Part shown: in pieces, positions 55,650-64,000 of the stretch
Position numbering within the stretch: the stretch's first letter is position 1
How the letters are laid out: each line of letters begins with the position of its first letter
Origin: Cyrtodaria siliqua
Taxonomy: Eukaryota > Mollusca > Bivalvia > Adapedonta > Hiatellidae
Length of the DNA: 64,000 nucleotides
Assembly: GCA_037043455.1 (NCBI GenBank)
Contig: JAWPHD010000134.1
Span: 558,001-622,000 of the forward strand
Direction of reading: 5' to 3'
Translations under genes and position numbers: made by a program
The notes under the pieces: model-generated
The model's input: the letters and a program-made list of their open reading frames with translations, nothing else
Told to the model about the DNA's origin: nothing
Databases searched by the model: none

Positions 55650-56567
55650 AGTGGTATATGAAAATGTGTGTGTACTCAAACACGCTATTCAAGTCCTGGT
55701 AGATGAAAATTTGTCTGTATTTAAACTCGCTAGTCAAGTCCTGGCAGATGGAAATGTGTCTGTATTTAAACAGCTAGTCAAGTCCTGGTAGATGAAAATG
55801 TGTCTGTACTTTAACACGCTAGTCAAGTCCTGGTAAATGTGTCTGTACTTAAACACGCTAGTCAAGTCCTGGTAGTTGAAAATGTGTCTGTACTTAAACA
55901 CGCTAGTCAAGTTCTGGTAAATGTGTCTGCACTTAAACAAACTAGTCAAGTCCTGGTAAATGTGTATGTACTTAAACGCGCTAGTCAAGTCCTCGTAGTT
56001 GAAAATGTGTCTATACTTAAACACGCTAGTCAAGTCCTGGTAAATGTGTCTGTACTTAAACACGCTAGTCAAGTCCTGGTAGTTGAAAATGTGTCCGTAC
56101 TTAAACACGCTAGTCAAGTTCTGGTAAATGCGTCTTTACTTAAACACACTAGTCAAGTCCTGGCAAATGTGTCTGTACTTAAACACGCTAGTCAAGTCAT
56201 GGTAGAAGAAAATGTGTCTGTACTTAAACATGCTAGTCAAGTCCTGGTAAATGTGTCTGTACTTAAACGCGCTAGTCAAGTCCTGGCAGATGAAAATGTG
56301 TCTGTACTTAAACATGCTAGTCAAGTCCTGGTAAATGTGTCTGTACTTAAACGCGCTAGTCAAGTCCTGGCAGATGAAAATGTGTCTGTGCTTAAAAACG
56401 CTAGTCAAGTGATGATATATGTGTCTGTACTTAAACACGCCACTCAAGTCCTTGTGAATATGTTTGTACTTAAACAAGCTGGTCAAGTCTTGGTAGATGA
56501 ACGTGTGTCTGTACTTACACACGATATTGATTCCCAGGTAGATAATAAATGTTTCTGTAGTTAAACA
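55650..56567. repeat. Alternating 39/45-bp minisatellite
   Basis: Units gtgtctgtacttaaacacgc plus tagtcaagtcctggta end either in aat (39 bp) or in a gatgaaaat-type insert (45 bp). In the centre they alternate, giving an 84-bp dimer. Both lengths are multiples of 3, so plus frame 55839-56564 (241 codons, SVLKHASQVLVNV repeats) and minus frames 55734-56117 and 56136-56702 are open. Openness on both strands argues against coding. Confidence 0.95.
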
Positions 56568-57764
56568 CGGTAGACGAAAAGGTGTCGATTTTAACAGCAG
56601 CATATTATACATACGATATGTAGGGGAAATTCCCGAGTTTGCGGTTCTTTTTTCCTTTAGTATACAATGTCTCATTTTTTCCTTTAGTATACAATGTCTC
56701 ATTAAGGAAAATCACACCGAAGAATCGTTTTTGTTAAACTATATAAATCATATAAATCTAAAATAAGAGAGCTTTAGTTTTATTAATCAGCACATTCTAG
56801 TTTCTATGTATCGACATTTGTGTGGAGAACTATTAAAGCCAATGATTGATAATAGTTAGGTCGGACAAGCCCAGATTGGTAAGTTATTTTACCAGAAGAT
56901 TAAAGACAATTCACTTGCATTACGGTACAGAATGATGATAATTCATCAGGCAGACCTGTTTTACACGTATCGGTTTTAAATCGCCAGTTACATATATATA
57001 CCTCCCGTGTGGTGTGTGCATATATAGCTCCAGGATTATATCCGAGACGTACATATATAGCTCCGAGGTTCATTCAAATTAGGTCTAACTCCTTAAAAGT
57101 AGTTCCCTTTGGTTTTGAAAAGGGCCATTTTATGTATATTCATAGATGTTTTACAAATAGAATATAAATGAATAGTGGTGCCAATCCAAAAAAGACATAT
57201 ATGACAAAGTGGGATGGGGTGGAGGAGTCGGGGTACTGTCCTTGGCCACATTGCTTGTTATATACCAAAACGTTCCTTAATGTCAAGATTACAAAACACG
57301 CGTTTATGCCAGTGTTATCTATGAGACAATGCTCCATATTATAGATGGCGTCCAAGTTGGCCACCACAACTGTGACGTTTAACTACCAATTTGATCAAAA
57401 ATGTTTGTAAAATTATGTAAAAATTACAAATCATGATTATATGCTGAGAGTAATCATGTGTTTAATGGAAGATGTGTTTTGATAACACCAAATAACTAAA
57501 ACTCCAAAACTATGCAGTATGTACAATGCAGCGAAGTCAATATGTGAAAACTGGCTATTACTGTTTGTTGAATTTGTATAGAAATAACAGATCATAACAG
57601 TATTATATGCTGCGAAATATAACATATCGTTTTTGAATGAGTTATCATGATTTAAATTGAAGAAATGTGTACTATCCTAATTAAAAATACCAAAAAAACT
57701 GTGCAATATCTAGCAAAGTTATGTTTGTTAAGTTATGTTTGTTTATGATACAATATGGGACAAT
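56568..57764. other. No gene recognised
   Basis: AT-rich. A 19-bp direct repeat (ttttttcctttagtatacaa type) lies at 56648-56698. No coding signal. Confidence 0.4.
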
Positions 57765-57953
57765 GTTGGCATGTATCTGGCAACATTGATTGCCTTATAC
57801 CAAATGTATGATGTGTAGATAACGAATGTTGGCTTGTATATGGCAACATTGATTGCCTTATACCAAATGTATGATGTGTAAATAACGAATGTTGGCTTGT
57901 ATCTGGCAACATTGATTGCCTTATACCAAATGTATGAAGTGTAGATAACGAAT
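57765..57953. repeat. 63-bp tandem repeat, 3 units
   Basis: Three nearly identical units (tgttggcttgtatctggcaa, cattgattgccttataccaa, atgtatgatgtgtagataac). Minus-strand frames across them are artefacts of the 63-bp period. Confidence 0.95.
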
Positions 57954-58063
57954 CTATCTGATGACACTTCATATTTCCTTAGATAATTGCTACAAATAAA
58001 AGATTTCATTCATGATTGCCACCATATTTGACTTCATTAGACTTTACTTCTAACACAAATTGG

Positions 58064-58078
58064 TCACACACACACACA

Positions 58079-58135
<57 letters not shown>
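58064..58135. repeat. (CA)n/(CACG)n microsatellite
   Basis: CA units, then about seven CGCA units, then CA units again. Confidence 0.95.
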
Positions 58136-58139
<4 letters not shown>

Positions 58140-59049
58140 GGTAGATAATTATATTTACAACAGCAACTTTCGAATCTGATTCTAAGAGATGCACGTACGC
58201 AAATCAAAATAATGCAATGGGAGACAATATTTGCAAACAACCAAGAACAGACAACTTTGGAGAGAATTTTGAACTAAATACTTACGAATTCGAGTCAACA
58301 GCCCTAGGATACCAATATCGACGGTGTCAGACCGGTGAAAATCAGCCCATTGAACACAATGCACTATAGGCTATATTTGGAGATCAGTCACAAGTTCCAC
58401 AACATTCGTTCGCTTAAATACACTTTTATTCTGTGAATTAAACACATTTGTCTAGCAAACGGTCCCATATCTGGAATAAAACACCGATTCAGTTTTTCAA
58501 CATTTCGCGTCATTTATTCACACTATGCGTATTTGAAATAAATATCTGTAAAAACCACATCTCTACCTGACCTCTGTGCTCATACTCTCCAAAGAAATAA
58601 TCCCGACAAACACAGTAAAATACTTACTATTCATGACAACAGACATACTACTTTAACCTCAGGTTAGATTTAACAATGAAAAAAACAACTAATCTTGGGG
58701 AAAACACATGCAAACTAGAAACTTTGATTTTTTTCAAGGAACTATTTTAGCACCCTTCGACCCGGAAGTACTTCCTGACTGGTCTGACACCCGACTAGTC
58801 CGCTTCGCTTGTGAGCAGAAGCCTTAGATTACACGTAGACCTAGACAATCTAAAAATATTAGATTGGGAAGACCGGTGATACTAAGGCTCTTACTAACCG
58901 ACGTGTCGGATATTTGTCGGTCTCTTCCGTTAAATAACAACACTCATAGCGTACAGATACGATAGAGGATTCACAATGCAATGATTCTAACCTCATCAAA
59001 CTAAACAAGTATTTACTATAGAAAGACGCCAGATCAATACTGATTCAAT
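58136..59049. other. No gene recognised
   Basis: AT-rich, no repeat or ORF of note. Confidence 0.4.
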
Positions 59050-59145
59050 GAATTAAGAATACATATCATGTTTTGAGATAATTAAATTCATAATAACGAA
59101 TTAAGAATATATATCATGTTTTGAGATAATTAAATTCATAATAAC
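59050..59145. repeat. 48-bp tandem duplication
   Basis: gaattaagaatacatatcat units at 59050-59097 and 59098-59145 differ at one base. Confidence 0.95.
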
Positions 59146-59200
59146 GAATTTTCTGTAACATGGGATCTAAAAGACACAAGTAGAAACATTACATAGAACT

Positions 59201-59248
59201 TTCAACTAACCACTTACCACCGGATTCAACTAACCACTTACCACCGGA
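59201..59248. repeat. 24-bp tandem duplication
   Basis: Two exact copies of ttcaactaaccacttaccac plus cgga. Confidence 0.95.
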
Positions 59249-59962
59249 GTCGAAGCTATAGTCTCGACAACCCTGCCACGTTTAAGAGCAGACTTGTGTG
59301 ACTAGTTTTGTCTTTAATAAGTTATTCGTTGTTCAATGTTTTCAAATCGATGATTAAGTCACTTGCACTACGCTTTTCAAAGCAATGCACTTTATTTACA
59401 TTACATTGCAAGATGTATCTTATAAGCAATACTATTCGACCATTTCAATATCTAGATAATTTCTTCCTTAAGTACCAAAAATAGACAAAATGCCAGAGAC
59501 GGTATTATGCTTCGTTAAAACTCATATCGAAGTATGTTGATAGTATAGTTGTTGCAATGTAAAACAAAAACTGAGTTCAATATATCTTGATGATAACATG
59601 TCTGACAATCTCACAAAGAAGGTTTTCCTAAGAGAGACAGCCATTACAGCAATACGGCATTAAATGCAATACATCATTGTCTGTGAGTTTGTGGTGATTA
59701 ACCAATAGTATGGGTAAATCTGTATCTTTTATCATCATTTTAAATGTCATGTTTGCCTTAACACAGTAAAAACTGCATGCAATATACGTGATATACCCAT
59801 GATCTTGTAACATTATATGACGCTGTCCCAAATTGGTATTACTCAAGGTGGGTAGGAGGTGGCAAATATGTACTCTAGAATGGATCACCATCGACTCTAC
59901 TAATCTTATACTAATCCAAGTTAAAAAAATGACGCCTTTAATGAATTTAATATTATGGCCAG
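59249..59962. other. No gene recognised
   Basis: The minus-strand frame 59628-59891 (87 codons) has no motif I recognise. Otherwise AT-rich. Confidence 0.35.
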
Positions 59963-60343
59963 CAGAGGCGTAGCCAGGCTAAAATCTTAAGTACGCACCC
60001 TTAATGCCGAAGGCATTACCCTTGGCGCGTAGCGCCGAGGTAGGGGTAGATACGGGAGGGGGTCGCCCCCTCCTGCTGGGGGGGGGGGGGCGGTGGGGAT
60101 TAGGGGGGCCTCCCCCTAGAAATTTTTAAAATATAGACATCCTTTGGCAGCCTCTGGTGGGTTTTTTGGTCACATTTTGGCGGCCTTCTAGGGTAAAATA
60201 ATTTCTTTAAAAATGAAAAAAACCATATGTCAGGAGTTAAGTTAGCCTTCAATTTGTATGCCATTTTTGGCCATAATTATTTTTTCACTTTTCAAATCGA
60301 TGTTACGCACGTGCGTAAGTGCGTATCGCTGGCTACGCCGCTG
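59963..60343. mobile_element. hAT-type MITE (CAGNGGCGTAGCCAG ends)
   Basis: CAGAGGCGTAGCCAG at 59963-59977 pairs with CTGGCTACGCCGCTG at 60329-60343, a 15-bp inverted end with one mismatch and the CAGNGGCG start typical of hAT elements. The GC-rich interior includes a run of about 12 G near 60079. The expected 8-bp target duplication is not evident. No ORF. Confidence 0.65.
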
Positions 60344-60564
60344 GCCGGATCGCCAACAAATCAGGAAATTGACTGATTCACTTGTTAATGATTAAGCTAT
60401 ATATGAAACAGTAAACACTGTTTTGTATACAGTGGTACACAGAGTAAAGTCAACAATTTTAAAGAGCTCTTCAGTTGAGAGGTGGAAGCCATTTAAATAG
60501 TATCGAAAAACATAGAAATACACTGAACACTTTTAAAGATCGTCTTCCTAACAGGAAAGCAAAA

Positions 60565-60790
60565 GAAATGACTGCGTGTAAAAGTCATGGAAATGAATGC
60601 GTGTAAAAATCATAGAAATGACTGCGTGTAAAAGTCAGAGAAATGACTGCGTGTAAAAGTAAGTCAGAGAAATGACTGCGTGTAAAAGTCAGAGAAATCA
60701 CTGCGTGTAAAAGTAAGTCAGAGAAATGACTGCGTGTAAAAGTCATAGAAATGACTGCGTGTAAAAGTCATAGAAATGACTGCGTTGTAA
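60565..60790. repeat. 25-bp tandem repeat, ~9 units
   Basis: Units agaaatgactgcgtgtaaaa plus gtcat. Two units carry an extra aagt. Confidence 0.95.
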
Positions 60791-61085
60791 ATTGTTATGA
60801 AAAAGTAATATTACAGGGCTACACTTGCATCTTATGAATGTAAATCTGAATGCAAATCAAGCCCAATCTTTTAGGGTTTAACATGTTTAACGTAGAATAT
60901 CGCTTAAAGCTGTACAGTCCCTATTTGAACTGGTAATAACTCATGAATATGAATGAGTCACGTGTGAAGTAGTTTCAAATCGACGAACACCCCAGAAGAA
61001 GTCGGTATATAAGCAGAAATCGATGCGTAAAATTTCACATTTTTATTTAGCCTCCGTACAGGTAACATCGATAAAAACATATATG
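60791..61085. other. Spacer with TATA-like motif
   Basis: tatataagcag near 61003 is followed about 65 bp later by ccgtacaggtaacatcg, which looks like a splice donor. The arrangement is promoter-like, but no exon downstream can be supported. It may be part of the repeat carrying the tRNA-like sequences. Confidence 0.2.
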
Positions 61086-61097
61086 TGATAAAAAAAA

Positions 61098-61182
61098 GTT
61101 GCCCGGAACAGAATTTGAACCACAGCCTTGCACTTGTAAGTTTTGAAAGATGTACGCTGAACGACTAGACTACTGCTATTTA
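61098..61182 (-). tRNA. tRNA-like sequence (degraded)
   Basis: The minus strand reads tagtctagtcgttcagcg (A-box-like) and gtggttcaaattctg (B-box-like). The anticodon-like loop is cttacaa. Stem pairing is poor, so this is a tRNA pseudogene or SINE head. Confidence 0.4.
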
Positions 61183-61460
61183 TTGGTATGCTGTAGCATT
61201 TTTAACACTAAATAGGCATTACGTAATAACAAGCGCGCGCACACAAACTCATCAAGCGCTAAATAACAAGTGGAGATATAGTTGTTTTGAGGCGAAGTAT
61301 TAGTTTCATATTGATAACATACAGTATTACACTAGGCAATGTTAATTTACACGTGCGACAATATGGGTTACATATGTATTTATCCATCTTGAGTTGCGTT
61401 CAAATGCGTTAAGTTGTTTTGCCTCGTAATAAATAATAGTTCGTATACTATTTTCTTAAG

Positions 61461-61534
61461 TAGAGTTATAGTTCATTGGATAGAGCACCGGACTTGAAAT
61501 CAGAAGGTCGCCTGTTCGAGCCGCGAACGAGGCT
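61461..61534 (+). tRNA. tRNA-like sequence (degraded)
   Basis: gttcattggatagagcaccg (A-box-like), loop cttgaaa, and ctgttcgagcc (B-box-like). The anticodon stem has two mismatches and the acceptor arms do not close. It lies opposite in orientation to the one at 61098-61182, 280 bp away. Confidence 0.45.
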
Positions 61535-61540
61535 AACCTT

Positions 61541-61990
61541 TTTTTCCTGTAAACATTTCTGCTACCTGTGTATAGGTACGATGTGCACTGGTCGATGTAT
61601 ATACAGTATATGATTTCCTGGGCTATATTTGCTCACTTAAATACCCGATTTCGACATGAGCTGGTGAACATGAAGTTACAAATAGAGACACGCCTACAAA
61701 GACGAAATCAATTGAAATAGAGACTCTGTATCTTTAAGCCGGTAAAAGTGGGCGTGGGAGGTATCTCACTTTATATTACCCTTTTTTTTTAAACCAACAG
61801 CAATTAGAAATTACACTGATAATCCAATATGTACAATTGTGCAAATTTTGTCCATTAGAATATTTGATGGTAGTTTAGAACATAAAAATAAGGAATCGTA
61901 TGAATCATAACTATAAAACCTAAATGTGCTTGCCAAGTACAAGGTACCACAACTTGGACGAAATCACTAACAGTTAACTTAAACCTTTGC
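61541..61990. other. No gene recognised
   Basis: AT-rich sequence between the tRNA-like unit and the LINE RNase H fragment. Confidence 0.35.
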
Positions 61991-62300
61991 AATAACAAAT
62001 CTGGGTACAGATTCTACTATCCTTCAAAGCAAATTATATGAAATTAAATCGGAACACAGTAAGTTTCAACAAATATACACAGATGATTCTAAAGATGAAG
62101 ATAATGTAGCTGCAGCAGCTGTTGTTCACAAACACAGTATATAGAGCCACCTGCCTGACAAGCCCTCTATCTGTTCAGCTAAGCTTGCTGAAGCTATATG
62201 CAGGAATATGATATTCTTTCGTAATCTTTTCGGATTCCCCTTCATCTCTTCAGGCCCTGGGTAATATGAAACATGACAAGCGCCCCATATGTTCGTAACT
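61991..62300 (+). pseudogene. LINE RNase H domain fragment
   Basis: The plus frame contains SKFQQIYTDDSKDEDNVAAA, the first strand of an RNase H domain with the catalytic Asp of YTDDSK, then a stop. Text resembling the continuation (AKLAEAI, FISSGPG) follows in other frames. Such RNase H domains sit downstream of the reverse transcriptase in jockey/I-type LINEs. No reverse transcriptase precedes it, so it is a 5'-truncated, frameshifted relic. Confidence 0.6.
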
Positions 62301-62712
62301 CATGATAAGCAGTTGTATAACCTAGAAACACCAGGGAACCTTTTAATGTGACCGGAGACCTTCTTCTTAATTAAGACACTTATCAGACCGTATTTGCAGC
62401 ATTATTTATATGTTTATAGATGTTTGATGAACATGCTCCATTTACCATTCATTTACTTTATGAGAAAACTCTCAGTGAATACATCTGGACCCTTAACATG
62501 TTTAGGTAAAAAACAACAGCTTTCTTACAAGTCTTACGAACTCATTTGTATTATGATTTCTCAAGTAGATAGCGATTGTTCTACTCAATCTGCTGCATCT
62601 TCTATACTTGAATGAAGTTGCAGAAAGTTTAAAATTGGGAAACAATTAGTGGTTTCATACATGTAATAATGTCTCGGTCAAATTCGAACCTAGTATACAT
62701 TTCCGATGAAAA

Positions 62713-63229
62713 GTGGTAAATTTCGCTTCTTTTCTTGATTTACATCTCTCTATTGAAAATGGCGAAACAATTAGTAAAATCTATAAAAAGAGAGATGATT
62801 TTAATTTTGATATTGTGTTCCCCGAGCCACTTCTTGTGGGGTCTATGTTTCTCAACTTATTCTTTTCTCTAGAGCTTGTAGTATGTGTTGAGGACTTTAA
62901 TATTCGTAATATTTGTATAACTAAAAAGCTACTCCAGCTACTTTTAAAATATAAAAGTAATTTAAGAACTCTTCTGCGACAAGGACAACCTGACATCTAT
63001 GGTGCTGTGATTTACAAATTACAAACTTAGTAAGCTCCTTGAACATAATCACTTTCATACACTCTTTATTAAAATTGTTAAAATGTTTATCAAAATAGGT
63101 TATGACCATATCATTCTGCAACGTACTGCACGTTTAGTGGTTGACCCATTTATAGTTCGCCACTATGCTTTCCTCTTTGATTGTGCGATGACAGGACAGA
63201 TTGTGGACCCTATGATGACGTCTACCTAA
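62713..63229 (+). pseudogene. RYLDD-type reverse transcriptase C-terminal relic, copy 2
   Basis: Frame 62713-63030 (105 codons) starts just downstream of where the YxDD box should lie, with SFLDLHLSIENGETISKIYK and DDFNFDIV, then VEDFNIRNICITKKLLQLLL to a TAG. The homologous C-terminus continues in another frame (about 63031-63229) with KIGYDHIILQRTARLVVDPF and HYAFLF to TST-stop. The same family, in the same order, is found reversed at 42099-42786. Truncated at the N-terminus and frameshifted. Confidence 0.7.
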
Positions 63230-63720
63230 ATCCTTATAGGACAGTGGCGTTTGATGCTTGTCTATAATATTGTCTTGTCGTACCCTTAAGGGTTTGTTCT
63301 CTTGTTGCTATGGCTTCTGCCAAGTCACTGAGTACTGATAAGTACTTACTTTGTGGCTTTCTAGGCTTTTGTTTTATGTCATATCATTTATGTGTTTTAC
63401 TTATACTGCCTATTAACGCTGCCTTGTTTGTTAGAGATTATTAACTGGCGGGGATATATTTATTTACACTATCCCGTTTATTGGGATGACAGTAGGGTAC
63501 TAGTCAGGTTTGGTTCACCCTAGAACCTAGTTTAAACCCTCAGCGGCCCTTTTTTGCCACTGATCGTTCCAAATCGTCCCTATTGATTGTCAACCCTTGT
63601 GTGTTTGTGACGTCTTATTTTGCCTTTTATTCATCGTTATATATAGTTTTTTTTGTTTTTGTTTGTGTTTGTCGTTAATTGTCGTCCTTGAATTCTACTT
63701 TTCTTGTTCGATTTTTATAT
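63230..63720 (+). mobile_element. Retroelement 3' UTR and tail
   Basis: Shares blocks with 41745-42090 (reversed): cttgtcgtaccctt-like, gtttgttctcttgttgctat, tttgtggctttctag, gccactgatcgttccaaa and a tail ending ttgttcgatttttat. Here the tail is present once, in the expected orientation, so it serves as the reference for the rearranged copy at 41463-41745. Confidence 0.75.
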
Positions 63721-63945
63721 AATATAATATAATAAACTTTATTAATACAAAAGACCAAATGGCCTATCAGTATATAATACAAAACACAACATGTTTATAA
63801 GTTAAAAGTAATATATTCATTATTGTCCATCGGATGAATATACCTTTGTTAATCATGTTAATTTTATAATCAAATATATAGATAGTTTATTAATATAAAA
63901 AGCCTTAGGCCTATCAGTATACATCTACTAACTTAATTAACGAAA
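63721..63945 (-). mobile_element. LINE-type 3' tails (minus), two copies
   Basis: The reverse complement of 63723-63785 reads tactgataggccatttggtc then taataaagtttatta. A second similar block (tactgataggcctaaggctt then aataaact) is at 63885-63930. These look like 3' ends of minus-strand LINEs running off the window edge. No coding part is visible. Confidence 0.5.
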
Positions 63946-64000
63946 TGATAATAATAATAATAGATGTCCCAATGCATTATAACTACTCAAAACTATGTTA

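Noticed and set aside
55734..56702. Open frames of 127-241 codons on both strands
   Set aside because: They are explained by the 39/45-bp repeat; sense and antisense frames are equally open.

Overview
This window looks like gene-poor, AT-rich nuclear DNA from a bivalve mollusc. It has no operons, no rRNA genes, no intact protein-coding gene and no convincing complete host exon. The bivalve call is an inference. It rests on the mix of repeats: CR1-like and other LINE 3' ends, tRNA-headed SINEs ending in a 'gacgtaaaacaccatac'-type tail, dense foldback elements and kilobase-scale minisatellites. No database search was possible. Long open frames in the repeat arrays are treated as by-products of repeat period and homogenisation, not as genes.

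Layout. 0-5.8 kb: a LINE 3' end (640-1515), a GT microsatellite, a CR1-like LINE 3' end (3020-3750), a 650-bp foldback element, and direct plus inverted 'cgaaaagacg' repeats. 5.8-13.8 kb: mostly featureless, with one very strong hairpin (10011-10072), a small exon-like relic and a tRNA-headed SINE. 13.87-18.59 kb: a 48-bp minisatellite of almost 100 units with a 303-bp higher-order repeat at its right end. 19-21.2 kb: an inverted SINE, a dispersed repeat and a LINE that has lost its reverse-transcriptase core. 21.85-23.16 kb: a 21-bp minisatellite. 25.87-29.84 kb: a 37-bp minisatellite interrupted near its left edge by a 5'-truncated LINE. 30.2-33.3 kb: large inverted repeats and a cluster of three tRNA-like elements with inverted ends. 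35.2-37.1 kb: a 54-bp minisatellite and a TA-flanked MITE with a second partial copy.

38.2-45.3 kb: the most gene-like part, a decayed Maverick/Polinton (adintovirus-like) element, mostly on the minus strand. In minus-strand order it retains capsid-type fragments, a probable major capsid gene, a Gly-rich hydrophobic ORF, an adenain-like maturation protease, a phospholipase A2-like domain and a retroviral-type integrase. All are frameshifted or interrupted except possibly the Gly-rich ORF. The capsid gene is broken by two insertions of one reverse-transcriptase retroelement family: a short plus-strand tail and a 1.4-kb minus-strand copy. A third copy of that family lies at 62.7-63.7 kb. No DNA polymerase B or packaging ATPase was recognised, so the element is incomplete as well as inactive.

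45.4-64 kb: degenerate tandem repeats, one clean 259-bp MITE with TTA target duplications, dispersed SINE-like repeats, a long-armed hairpin (48313-48477), a 39/45-bp alternating minisatellite (55.65-56.57 kb), a hAT-type MITE (59963-60343), tRNA-like sequences in opposite orientations near 61 kb, an RNase H fragment of another LINE, and LINE tails at the right edge.

The elements do not form a pathway. The window records successive transposition, nesting and tandem amplification in a tolerant region.
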